A stretch of DNA of 64,000 bases, from the NCBI RefSeq assembly GCF_964355755.1, contig NC_092670.1, forward strand, positions 13,701,201-13,765,200. The letters run 5' to 3'. Position 1 is the stretch's first letter; each line of letters opens with the position of its first letter. Of the stretch, positions 1-9,300 are shown one piece after another. The translations under genes were made by a program, and so were the position numbers. Source of the stretch: Antedon mediterranea. Lineage: Eukaryota; Echinodermata; Crinoidea; Comatulida; Antedonidae. Below the pieces are notes generated by a model. The model made no database searches. It saw only the letters and a list, made by a program, of their open reading frames with translations, and had not been told where the DNA came from.

Positions 1-74
1 TAGGTATATCACCAGCTTTCCACAAATAACTTGTTGTCAATATACAAATATTTTGTTTTATTTCCTTCTCACAG

Positions 75-129
75 CATTGCAGATACAACACTAAAACGGG
101 GAAGGTCCGGGAAAATCCATCGTTCTTTA
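75..129 (+). CDS. Possible penultimate exon of gene 1
   Basis: TTCCTTCTCACAG ends at 74 and is a good acceptor. The next 54 nt are open and end in A|gttaag, a weak donor whose phase (one base left over) fits the exon at 257. The encoded residues (HCRYNTKTGKVRENPSFF) are basic, as expected just inside a membrane span, but do not clearly align with gene 3. Upstream exons lie outside the window. Confidence 0.25.
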
Positions 130-256
130 GTTAAGAAGTTGAAATAGAGTACACATACAGTGACTTACTGGTACTACACCAATGAGATACCTACCCCAAA
201 TATTCCAATAATGTTTTCGGCATACTACTTTGTATATTTTCTTCATTTTTTTTTAG

Positions 257-345
257 CTTCCAACCGAAAAACAAGCATGACAGCACAAGTATCTGTTCTG
301 CCGCCCTCACATGGTATTATCGTCTTACCAAATAAGGCTGAATGA
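257..345 (+). CDS. Last exon of gene 1, Shisa/WBP1-VOPP1-like membrane protein, PPxY-less
   Basis: Terminal exon of a gene that starts left of the window. A T-rich tract and TTTTTAG precede residues beginning (x)SNRKTSMTAQVSVLPPS. The exon is in phase 1 and stops at TGA 343-345. It aligns with the last exon of gene 3 at 8076: SNRKTSMTAQVSVLPP here, LNKQTTMTTKGSVLPP there. DNA identity resumes further on at CGTCTTACCAA, but between CCGCCC and that block this copy has 14 nt where gene 3 has 13. The frame therefore shifts, the PPPY/PPSY motifs are lost and the tail ends after 28 residues. A polyadenylation signal AATAAA lies at 473. It could be a live paralog that no longer binds WW domains, or a decaying copy. 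Confidence 0.55.
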
Positions 346-1434
346 AACACTGAGTGACATTTAACATAATAATGAAACAGCAATATCTTTTCTAAAACAA
401 AATTATAGATACTTTGTAAATTTAGTAAATTAGATTGTTTGTTACGTGACGTTTGCGGTTATAAATGCCCTGAATAAAATAATTTTCTGAAGTAGGCCTA
501 TAAGTAAAGTAAAGCATTTTTCTGGTTAGGATCATTATGTTTTTGTGATTGTCAAAATGGCATATTGGCTGACAGTGTGTGAAAACAATTATACAGGTCT
601 TGTTGGACTTTTCGAAACAAACACATTAGAAATAGTTATGATTGTTTGCCGTGTAAATGCATTGTAACCCAGAATTGTTAGTGTCATTATGAATGACCAT
701 TGTTTAAATAATAGGTTAGGCATATAGATATTTTAAAATAAAATGTGGACAATTATGCTATCTGTTTTACAGGAAAATATGCCTACTGTGTATCGATTGT
801 GTGTTTGGTTGATAGGCCTAATTAGAGAAGAAAGTACCTTATGTATTAAATCGAAAAAGCTCACACATTGTACGAATTATTATACAATGTTTCTGAGTTG
901 ATATTTCAAGTTAATCTTTCAAAGACTGACTTATTTTAAAGTAGGCCTAAATAAGTAAATAAAGTAAATGGATCCGCGGTGTGATCCATCTTTAATCGAA
1001 TGTCGAAGGCAAGGCCATTCGAAAACTGCGTTCTTTTTTGCACATGAGTAGTAGTAGAAAATGAGAATGAAGAATCGACAATAGGATTGAGTTTTGATCG
1101 CGCATTATACTTGTGTTTAAAGATGTGACCATTGAAATCGAAGAAAATAACAAATAATTGAAAAATAACAACCATTATTATTATTTAGTTAGAAATAGAA
1201 ATTAACAGAAATATTAAATATTTTATTTGAATATTGACGACAATCTATGAAAATATATTGTTTATAATAAAATGTATTACACTAAATAACTACAATTATA
1301 TTGTATCGTTTCAGTCATTTTTCTTTTGATTGATAAGCATTGATATAATAATTATATATAATGTATATAAAGAATTAGCATTTTTCTGGTTAGACATGGT
1401 CAAGTAATATAGGATCTTCATGGTTATACCATTG
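346..1434. other. Intergenic, 3' flanks of converging genes 1 and 2
   Basis: No exon or repeat of note. It holds the 3' UTR of gene 1 (AATAAA at 473) and, read on the minus strand, that of gene 2: an AATAAA at 1227-1222, about 210 nt after the gene 2 stop codon. Confidence 0.5.
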
Positions 1435-1658
1435 TCATGTTTCGGCGTCCTGGATAGGTGCACCAGGTAATGTGAACACAATTGGCCTCGCTGGACACGT
1501 ATTCTGTCGTCTGATCCTTGTCCCACTCAAGTCTTCTGTATCGAATCTCTGTGAATTTGTTGTTTCGCTTGGAGACATTGATATAATTATATCCCTTCTA
1601 ACCTCTTGTAAAACGTCCCAGTAAGAGGGCGGGGGTGAGTTTGGTGGACGAAATGCAT
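1435..1658 (-). CDS. Gene 2 exon 5 (PPxY tail)
   Basis: The acceptor is TTTATATTCAAAG. The exon encodes DAFRPPNSPPPSYWDVLQEV, with one PPxY motif (PPSY, WW-domain ligand type). It then continues with a Ser/Thr and Arg-rich tail to a TGA at 1437-1435. Confidence 0.75.
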
Positions 1659-3953
1659 CTTTGAATATAAAGGAAAAATACAATATAATAATAGGCCTAT
1701 ATCAATAATTAAGTATATTCATATCAATAAATACAATGAATACAAAATCATGTTTGAATATTAGATATTAATCTGATTAAGTGACTATGTCAATAACGTC
1801 TTAAAAGAAGACAATTATACAAAAATGTATACAAATAATAAACTCAATACAGCTGGTATACCGTCGATGCAAATTTAAAAATCCTTCGACACATAATTAT
1901 TGGTTTGATGCATAAAGTTACAGCGCATTCAAAACCTGATCACGTTCGGTCACGTTTTCGTTTAATAGAAACGATAATTAAACTATAATGAAAAGTAGAA
2001 GCTGATCTAGGCCTACCCGAACCACCTGGGTCAAGCGGTGGTGGAAATCGTCGATTCTCGTGCATTCTGTTTGGTATGTTGACAGACAGCACACGTCCTG
2101 AACGTTTTTCTGCATGGAACCGGTAGGCTGATACGCATACAATGATCAACATTAGGCCGAGAAACGTAAACACAACCCTATTATAAGTGTGTAAGTAAAT
2201 TTGTTTATTATTGTATTTGAATAAATATTTCTGAGGTTTCTTTCTTTCTGGTTATACTAGACAGAATGATGTTCAATCTTTTAAGAGTAATGTGTAATAA
2301 TATACCGTAAATCTTCTAATAAAACCCACACTCTAATAGTAACACCCCCCCCCCCCCCCACTTCTAATAGTATCACCTTATAAGTCAATCTATAATAATA
2401 ACCCACTACGCTGATAGTAGCCCTCCTTCTAATAGTAACCTACCTTATAAGTCAATCTATAATAATAACCCACTACGCTGATAGTAATCCATAGGGGTTA
2501 ATATATTAGAGTCATAAAAACTATTGACACAAAATGACACTAAAATCAACATTTTTGTTTATTTCATATTTTTCTTTTCATTGTGAAGACTGGTCGTTTT
2601 TTATGCAGTCGTATTTTGAAAATAAGGAGATAATGCATGTTGATCTCGGTAGTGGGGAGGATTGAGTGTTTTTGAGTTAATTTATAAATAAAGTTAGAGT
2701 CCAACCAAATTTGTTTATTCGTACTGTTTTATTATTTTGCTATGAGTTGCTGACCGGAAAAGGGGTGGGTTACTCTTTACAGGTGCTTAATTTAAGATAA
2801 GTAATAGTAACCCACTACTCTAATAGTAACCCACCCTAAAAAGCAATCAAAGAATAATAACCCAGGGTTGCAATTAGAAGATTTACGGTAATGAGGGCCT
2901 CCTATAATTTGCTCCAAAAGCGGATCCAAGATTTTTCGGAAAAACGGATAAGCGCTAACAGTCATCCAACGTAGAAATAAACGTTGTTCATAATTTAATT
3001 TTACCTTTGGGTGTTGATGGGGGGGGGGGGGGGGGTGAGTGCGTACCCTGGATCCGCCCTGGGCTCGACAGCATACACTTACGCGTACTGTGTATTGTGT
3101 TTAGTTTGGGCGTGTTAGTGATTAGGAATTAAAAATGAAACTTACCAGAAATACCACTGATTTGATGCATTATTATTCGAGCAACAGGATTCATCACCTT
3201 CTTCACATCTTAAATAATAATAGAAATAATAATATAATTGTTTTATATTGTAATGAAACAACATGAAAACAGTCCACACTCACAATCGTATATGTATAAA
3301 CACAATTTGTAGATCCAAAGAAATTCGATTACTGCGCAGATTGTAAAAGAAAAAATTCAAACGAGCAAAAACTTACCCCTCGCATTTTGCTTTCACTTCA
3401 ACAATTATCTAATAATATGGAATAAAAGATGGTATAAGTCTGGATTAGATAATTTCAGCCTAATTTATTTCCATTTTTATTATTCATCATTGCTCATTTG
3501 TTTTTAGAATAAAATTAATAGGCCTAGTAGGCCACTCAATTTATCGAAGAAATGCTAAAATAAAATAAAATCATTTCACAATTCGGTACTTTATCAATGT
3601 ACCCGAAACTGTGAATAAAAATATAACCTTTATATTTAGTTGGGCCTATAATCACTGTAATTCAGGCCTGTACTCAACTTTCCACCCGATTCTCACCCTT
3701 AAATAAAAACGTGTTAGGCCTACAATCCATTCCAAATAATAGGCCTAGATACCAGTCCTTGCGTCAGTGTATTTTAATTAAAAGCATTTTGATCGACCGA
3801 TTTACTGTCTAGACGATTTAATCCAAATATACAATGAAAACATTATGTTTAACATTTTACAAAACATACCTCAATAAACGATGCTACGAAGTAAAACGCT
3901 ATAAAATGCAAGAAAGTGGTCCTAATTAGGACCATACCTGTCAGCCAAAACAT
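1435..3953 (-). CDS. Gene 2: Shisa/WBP1-VOPP1-like single-pass membrane protein, five exons
   Basis: Model on the minus strand: exons 3953-3870, 3408-3377, 3208-3146, 2177-2017 and 1658-1435. All junctions are GT-AG and the phases (0,2,2,1) agree, giving 187 residues. Residues 1-28 (MFWLTGMVLIRTTFLHF...) are a hydrophobic signal peptide. A Cys-rich segment follows with C37, C40, C47 and C48, then WYFW at 57-60 and a membrane span at 61-78 (VVFTFLGLMLIIVCVSAY). A basic stretch comes next and a proline-rich cytosolic tail with PPPSY at 122-126. This layout is that of Shisa-type adaptors (Shisa, WBP1/VOPP1, CYYR1), whose PPxY tails bind WW-domain proteins such as NEDD4-type ligases. Compared with gene 3 the second CC pair is missing. 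The function here is inferred from architecture only. Confidence 0.75.
2017..2177 (-). CDS. Gene 2 exon 4 (membrane span)
   Basis: The exon begins G GTT GTG, completing a Trp codon. It encodes the span VVFTFLGLMLIIVCVSAY, a stop-transfer run (RFHAEKRSGR), and a Pro/Gly-rich linker ending GGT TCG G|gtaggc. Confidence 0.75.
2303..2890. mobile_element. Non-autonomous TIR element with TA-type ends
   Basis: Perfect 18-bp terminal inverted repeats TACCGTAAATCTTCTAAT face each other at 2303 and 2890. The terminal TA may be a Tc1/mariner-type target duplication. The interior holds repeats of the kind CTAATAGTAACCC, including two near-identical 70-bp blocks at about 2385 and 2440, and a 14-nt C run. 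No transposase frame. It lies in the intron between gene 2 exons 4 and 3. Confidence 0.6.
3017..3037. repeat. Poly-G tract
   Basis: A run of about 17 guanines in gene 2 intron 3. A run of about 15 cytosines lies at 2346, inside the TIR element. Confidence 0.9.
3146..3208 (-). CDS. Gene 2 exon 3 (Cys-rich, WYFW)
   Basis: TTATTTAAG|A TGT GAA starts a 63-nt exon ending TTC TG|gtaagt. It encodes CEEGDESCC, an Asn/Ser stretch and WYF. It has the same length, phases and opening A TGT as gene 3 exon 3, so the two are homologous. Confidence 0.75.
3377..3408 (-). CDS. Gene 2 exon 2 (32-nt microexon)
   Basis: The acceptor is ATATTATTAG, the 32-nt exon reads IIVEVKAKCEG, and the donor is GGG|gtaagt. 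It starts in phase 0 and ends in phase 2. The codon before the acceptor in this frame is TAG, so the exon cannot extend upstream. It supplies the first two extracellular residues before the conserved cysteine cluster and Cys37. Confidence 0.65.
3870..3953 (-). CDS. Gene 2 exon 1 (signal peptide)
   Basis: An ATG opens 28 codons rich in F, V, L and I with one early Arg, ending ATTGAG|gtatgt in phase 0. The methionine at residue 7 would be a possible alternative start. The open frame that reads through this exon in another phase is unrelated. Confidence 0.65.
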
Positions 3954-4432
3954 ACGTCGAAAATAAGGCTTGATACAAGTAATTTGTTGAATTTAATATC
4001 CAAGTTAGCAAACCAACAAGTCAATAAAGACTTCATCCGATAGCCGATCCATAGTGAGTGAGTGTCAGCAATTATCGGTATTGTATTGGAAATACATCGT
4101 GCAGGGCATGTTAGGATATTATGCATTCATAACACACGGCACCTGATCAATGTAAACTAAGCGTCTACAGACTCGTATGCTTATAATGAAATACAAACAG
4201 TTGGTCCGTTGCCTTTGAGAACAATATTGAGCGTGCTGTTATTATTATTTAAATCGAGACATGAATATCAAAATAAATTATAATGTAATAAGAATTATAT
4301 GAATACATGCAGACAAATGAAATGACTTTTGGATACTCTGGAGTAAGAGTGACGTGTATTAAAAGTACATTAATATAATTATCCTATTATATCAATGGTA
4401 AATAATTTATACCAATAAACCTTACTTTTGAT

Positions 4433-4600
4433 AAAGCTCTGTCTACACTATCAAACTTGATGTGACAAAAAAAATGTGATGTACCCATATAATGGACGTG
4501 ATGATATCATATCACTACCACATTTGGGCATTCACTACCATATTTGGGCACATCACACTTTTTTTGTCAAACTATAGTTTAGTAGTGTAGACAGAGCTTA
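4433..4600. mobile_element. MITE, GTCTACACTATC family, copy 1
   Basis: Inverted repeats AAGCTCTGTCTACACTATC and TAGTGTAGACAGAGCTT bound 168 bp. The interior carries repeated CACTACCATATTTGGGCA blocks. It is the most complete of five copies in the window (others near 43403, 45461, 61484 and 62257). It sits upstream of gene 2, between the divergently transcribed genes 2 and 3. Confidence 0.75.
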
Positions 4601-5664
4601 AAACAAGTAAGATTACTTTTATTTGCGACGCGCGATGACAGACATTAATATGTGCGGCCGAAAATCAATCAATGCACCGATTTTGACTATACTCTGCTGC
4701 TTCACCGGCAAACCGACGACTTTTTGCATGGCCTCTATCTAACGTTCGATTTAAGACAATAATAGGCGGCGTATAAATATATCAACTCATGAACGTATTC
4801 TCTCATATCAAACATACTTGGTAGGCCTATTTGTATAACATTTTGCGCTGTCATCAATCCATTATCAGATGTATTTTGTAATGTATTTTTCTATGCTGCA
4901 GCTTATTGCGCGGCGAGACACATAGACGGGTATCCGAGCATTTTTTACCGAAAATTAATCCGGAAACAAGGCTTCTGAAATCTGGCCTAATAATATTAAA
5001 ATAAATATAAACTAGAATTTAATTCGTCACTTTGACGAATTATAGGTGATCATTTTTATCATATTAATACTGATAATACATTCTATAATTATTTTATTTA
5101 ATAATAATTAATATTTTAATTCATTCGTCAGTGAAACGTAACATGACTTCGATTATTGTCATTTGCATATAAAATATACATAGAAGTTATGTTAAATCGT
5201 ATTGCGTTGGGATAATAAAGGAATTAAACGTATACAGTGACGTCACAAGTTGGAAGACATCAAGCCAACAGAAGGTAATAAAACATGCAAATGTCTTAAT
5301 GCTATAATTATGTGTAATATAATACATTCGTTATAATTACACAATAATGTGATGATTAAATAAATAAGTAGTTCAATAATGCGACCCTTGCGCTAGTTTT
5401 CAATGTTACACGTTCTATTGTAATCTCTTCAAATGTTTACGACTGTTACCATGGTATAATTCAATAGGCTATTGTTTGATCAAATCTTAACACTGTATTA
5501 ACACTTGCAAACCACATCTATCGCCATTTTTGTTGATATAAATTCGTACATTAATCAAACGTCGTTCGAGGTACATAACCGGTACATTTTCTGGTTCCAA
5601 TATAATATTTGATGGTTATCAATGATTATATTTCGTCGTTAGAAATCGCGTTAAAGTTTTAGTC
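4601..5664. other. Intergenic space between divergent genes 2 and 3
   Basis: AT-rich and without an exon I can support. Promoters of genes 2 and 3 are expected on either side, but I see no clear TATA/initiator pair. Confidence 0.4.
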
Positions 5665-5724
5665 ATGTCACCGTGTATGTCGAGCTTTTTGTTGAAACTT
5701 GTTGAAATTGTCAGTTTAATCAAA
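5665..5724 (+). CDS. Gene 3 exon 1 (putative signal peptide)
   Basis: Twenty codons from ATG 5665 (MSPCMSSFLLKLVEIVSLIK) end AAA|gtaagt, a near-consensus donor, in phase 0 as exon 2 requires. Lys and Glu inside the hydrophobic core make it a mediocre signal peptide, so another first exon could exist. Confidence 0.45.
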
Positions 5725-8269
5725 GTAAGTAACGTATTCATTAGCTATTCAGCCGCGCCATTATACATCTTCAATGAAGATATTATGTTGGCAAATTGTT
5801 CATTTATATTGTTATTATTATATTGTTTATATATTTAAATAATAACCACTGTCTGGTGATTAATTAGCAAAAAATAAAAACTAAAATATTTACACTATCT
5901 ATTCTCGTGATAGCTCTTCGTCTTCATAGGTGTTTCGTCGACATTTCACGTGACGTACTTAGGACCTATATGTGTCGAGTCCTCATACCCACAGGGCCAA
6001 AATGGTTATACACTCCTCTTTGCTCTTTCAATGTTTTAAGGGGGTAGGATCATAGTGCTTCATCGTCCACTGGACATGTTCTGTGCTCTGATAAGGAACA
6101 CTATTCTAATATTATTGTATTGAGTGTAATCACGTAGTATGCATTTCTTTTTCTTCAGGGAGCCACTGCATTGAGGTCCTGTAAATATTCCTCTTATTCG
6201 CAATATTATTGTATTAAGTGCAATCACGTAGTATGTATTTCTTTTTCTTTAGGGAGCCACTGCATTGAGGTCCTGTAAATATTCCTCTTATTCGCAATAT
6301 TATTGTATTGAGTGTAATCACGTAGTATGCATTTCTTTTTCTTCAGGGAGCCACTGCATTGAGGTCCTGTAAATATTCCTCTTATTCGCAATATTATTGT
6401 ATTGAGTGTAATCACGTAGTATGTATTTCTTTTTCTTCAGGGAGCCACTGCATTGAGGTCCTGTAAATATTCCTCTTATTCGCAATATTATTGTATTGAG
6501 TGCAATCACGTAGTATGTATTTCTTTTTCTTTAGGGAGCCACTGCATTGAGGTCCTGTAAATATTCCTTTTATTCGCAATATTATTATTATACGTAAGTT
6601 AATTAAGTTCAAGGTTTAAAATACTACTGTATTCCTATAGGCCTAGGCCTATAAAATTATATATACCTTTGAATTGTAAATTTTACATTTTAAATAACCT
6701 ATTGTGACACAGAACGAGGGACGTGAACCAAACCTCCCTTTAACAAAAGCTTAGATGATCATTTTTGTTAAAATAGGATTTCATGTAAATTAAAAAGGTA
6801 TAGAACGAACAAACGATGTATGATACCTAGAAAATACTCTTTTCATTACAAATCTTAACGATTACAACGATCATTGTAACCATTCTATCTTAATTAGGAA
6901 ACGGTTTCATCCCTTTAAATGTTAAATTTGATACGAGTAGTGTGATTAGATTTTTATCGCATTCATTCTATTATCTGCCTGTTGACTAATTGCTTTTATT
7001 AACCATTATATATCTTATTTATCAATAGATGTTTTGATAATCAATACTGCTGCCATTATGATTCATGTTGCACCCATGGTTACAGCCTTTGGTATGTTTG
7101 GTAAGTTTGTTTTAATTTATTTTTAAAGAGCTTTCGTGTATTTTTTTTTTGGGACGGCCTAAAGTCTAGTGTAGGCTTATTATACACACCTATGTTATAT
7201 AAACCGTAAGGTTTTATTGGGTCATCCTGAACTGTTGTTGTTTACTTTTAAGTGTTTATTACAACCGTCCATTATTGTATTGTTATTTATGTGCTCGAAT
7301 AAAATTGAATTGAATATATTGTACAATAATAATATGCCATTATTGAATAAATAAATGTTTTTTGAACTTGAACTAGACTGAAACGGCATCCAATACATTT
7401 GTTTATGGGACGCCAATACCGCCAAAGCTATAATATGCAAAATGTATTTACCATTGTTGTTTATTGTTCACACTACTGCATTCGCAAATTTAATTTAGCT
7501 ATACCAATTTCTGTCATGTCGTAGGTCGAACCCATTTGATCGATTCGTGGATTATTTTATTAAAAATATATCGCATTTTTTGTTTTAGTCTGCGTTTTTA
7601 ACGAAAATATCGAAATAACAGTTTCAGGGATCGATTACGGCTTTGGCAATGACGTAATGTATAATTTACATAAAAACTACTGGTCGTCGCAGTTCCCTGT
7701 TATCACCCCGTCTATTTTTAATTGTTTTTTAAAATTATTATTTCACATGCACAAACAAGGTTATCGATTAAATGCAAAACTATATAATGTTAATTGTGTT
7801 GCAGGTTTCTAGTGTCAATATTTATTGTAATAATCGCCAGTATTGCATTGGCCTATAAAAAGAAGAAACTTGCTCAAAGGAGGCGGGTAAACGTTGTGAC
7901 GCAACAAGTTCAAAGGTCACATACCATGGCTTTGAGTAAGTATCGTTAGTAAAATATATTAGCAGTGAATATGATTACGGTAAAAAAATTAAACAATAAT
8001 CCCGACGATGATAATGAATGCTGATGATAATGAACAGATCCAACTTCACTCTCATTTGTATATTTTCCTTTACAGGTCTCAATAAGCAAACAACCATGAC
8101 AACAAAGGGAAGTGTTCTACCGCCCCCATACACTCCACCGTCTTACCAAGAAGTCATGAATGACAGAAACTATACACAGACAACTACAGTGAATACAGTA
8201 TCTTCTGGAATGCCTCTCCAAGTGCACCATCCGATGCCTATCCACAATTCAAACGAGTACAGAATGTGA
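5665..8269 (+). CDS. Gene 3: Shisa/WBP1-VOPP1-like membrane protein with six-Cys ectodomain and two PPxY motifs
   Basis: Model: exons 5665-5724, 6535-6593, 7029-7100, 7805-7935 and 8076-8269. All junctions are GT-AG and in phase (0,2,2,1), giving 171 residues. A short hydrophobic N-terminus comes first, then a Tyr-rich segment and cysteines C28, C41, C47, C48, C53 and C54, the CC...CC pattern of Shisa-like and WBP1/VOPP1/CYYR1 proteins. Next are LWYVW and a span at 65-81 (FLVSIFIVIIASIALAY), then KKKK and a tail with PPPY at 123-126 and PPSY at 128-131. The protein should sit in endomembranes or the plasma membrane and recruit WW-domain proteins. It is a paralog of genes 1 and 2. The N-terminal exon is the least certain part. 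AATAAA signals at 8476 and 8552 follow the stop. Confidence 0.75.
6109..6593 (+). repeat. Five-unit 94-bp tandem array containing duplicated exon 2
   Basis: Near-identical 94-bp units, each with a pyrimidine tract and TT(C/T)AG acceptor, then GGAGCCACTGCATTGAGG. The unit exons start at 6159, 6253, 6347, 6441 and 6535, exactly 94 nt apart. All are open in the same frame for 59 nt and meet a GT at position 59: GTGCAA or GTGTAA in units 1-4, a strong GTAAGT in unit 5. Only 35 nt separate one donor from the next acceptor. Minus-strand frames here are shadows. Confidence 0.85.
6535..6593 (+). CDS. Gene 3 exon 2 (Tyr-rich, first ectodomain Cys)
   Basis: The acceptor is TTTTTCTTTAG. The 59-nt exon reads GATALRSCKYSFYSQYYYY and the donor is TATAC|gtaagt. 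Its phase 0 start and phase 2 end match exon 1 and exon 3. It is the last unit of the 94-bp array and the one with the best donor. Confidence 0.65.
7029..7100 (+). CDS. Gene 3 exon 3 (CC-CC ectodomain)
   Basis: Acceptor TTTATCAATAG, then A TGT TTT: CFDNQYCCHYDSCC and HGYSLWYV, ending TG|gtaagt. A second donor, TG|gtatgt at 7092, lies 9 nt upstream in the same phase and would drop Trp-Tyr-Val. The long form matches the LW-aromatic-W run before the span in WBP1-like proteins. Confidence 0.75.
7805..7935 (+). CDS. Gene 3 exon 4 (membrane span)
   Basis: Acceptor AATTGTGTTGCAG. The exon encodes a 17-residue hydrophobic span followed by KKKKLAQRRR, a strong stop-transfer, and ends GCT TTG A|gtaagt. 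Confidence 0.8.
8076..8269 (+). CDS. Gene 3 exon 5 (PPxY tail)
   Basis: Acceptor TTTTCCTTTACAG. The exon encodes SLNKQTTMTTKGSVLPPPYTPPSYQEVM and a polar tail ending NEYRM-stop. The two PPxY motifs are five residues apart. Its first half is paralogous to the exon at 257. Confidence 0.85.
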
Positions 8270-9300
8270 TCTTCTTGTACCACATCGCATTCTGTTTAAA
8301 ATATTGTAAAATATTTATACTGAGCTCCTGAACACCGAAGAAATTCGGAGTAGGCCCTCATTATTGTCAATCTGTTGGGCGCATCCCCTGATCAGAACGC
8401 CAGAAGATGACCCATTACTTGTCTCCAAATATGACTATACTTATATTTAAATTGTTTCGTTAGTACGTCACTAAAAATAAATTTGTGACAACCATTGATC
8501 GTCTGCTGCGGAAGTTTAAAAAGAGATGAAGAATTAAAATGTCAAATAGCAAATAAAGCAATAACAAAAATGATATAATAAGCATGATTTTCAATGAACA
8601 TGCAATGTTAATATTACGAAAGTTAAATGGTTTGTTAAATTTCAACTGTGTTTTATAAATTATATTTTCTATTTATATTATATTTCACTTGCGTCAAATA
8701 GCAAATACAGCAATAACAGGCCTATGAGCTTTATTGATATTAATGACATAAGCGTGATTATCAATGCACATCCAATGTTATTATTACGAAAGTTAAATTG
8801 TTTGAAAAATATGTATTTTGTATTTGTATTACATTTCAATTGCGTAAACTGTACATAATTGCATGGTAATGTAATATTTGATCAGGACATCACAGTTTGT
8901 TTCTCTTCAAAAACAACGAACAAAAACATAACTAACTATATTTAACTGTGTACATTCATTCTGAAAAGAAAACATTGTGAATCGGATAGTGTAGTGTCAT
9001 TGAAAGTATAACTAAGTTATGTAAAAAATTCTTCGTTTATTAAAGTTATTAGAAATACATACATTAATATTATTTAAGCGGAAAATGTCACTATTATTAT
9101 TTTATATTCATTTATTATGTGATTGATGTGTTGATGGTTGCCGTGGCAATGTCATTGTGGATCTTATTTTAATAAATAAATATTTTAATATAGACACTGA
9201 CTTTTGTTAAATTAAGTGTGATTTTGATTCCCACAGAACTTACACTACACACAAAAAAGTAATTTAAATGTGTTCACAAAAAGCAAAATGGAGTAAATGA
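8270..9300. other. 3' flank of gene 3
   Basis: AT-rich. AATAAA signals at 8476 and 8552. A 60-bp stretch near 8530-8600 (GTCAAATAGCAAATAAAGCA) recurs in diverged form near 8690-8790, a local duplication. No gene seen. Confidence 0.4.

Noticed and set aside
6109-6593. CRISPR-like array
   Set aside because: Units are directly abutting 94-bp tandem copies without unique spacers, in a eukaryotic intron.
6224-6612. Three overlapping minus-strand open frames with repeated peptides
   Set aside because: They are the antisense of the 94-bp array; the plus strand carries the splice signals and the in-phase exon.
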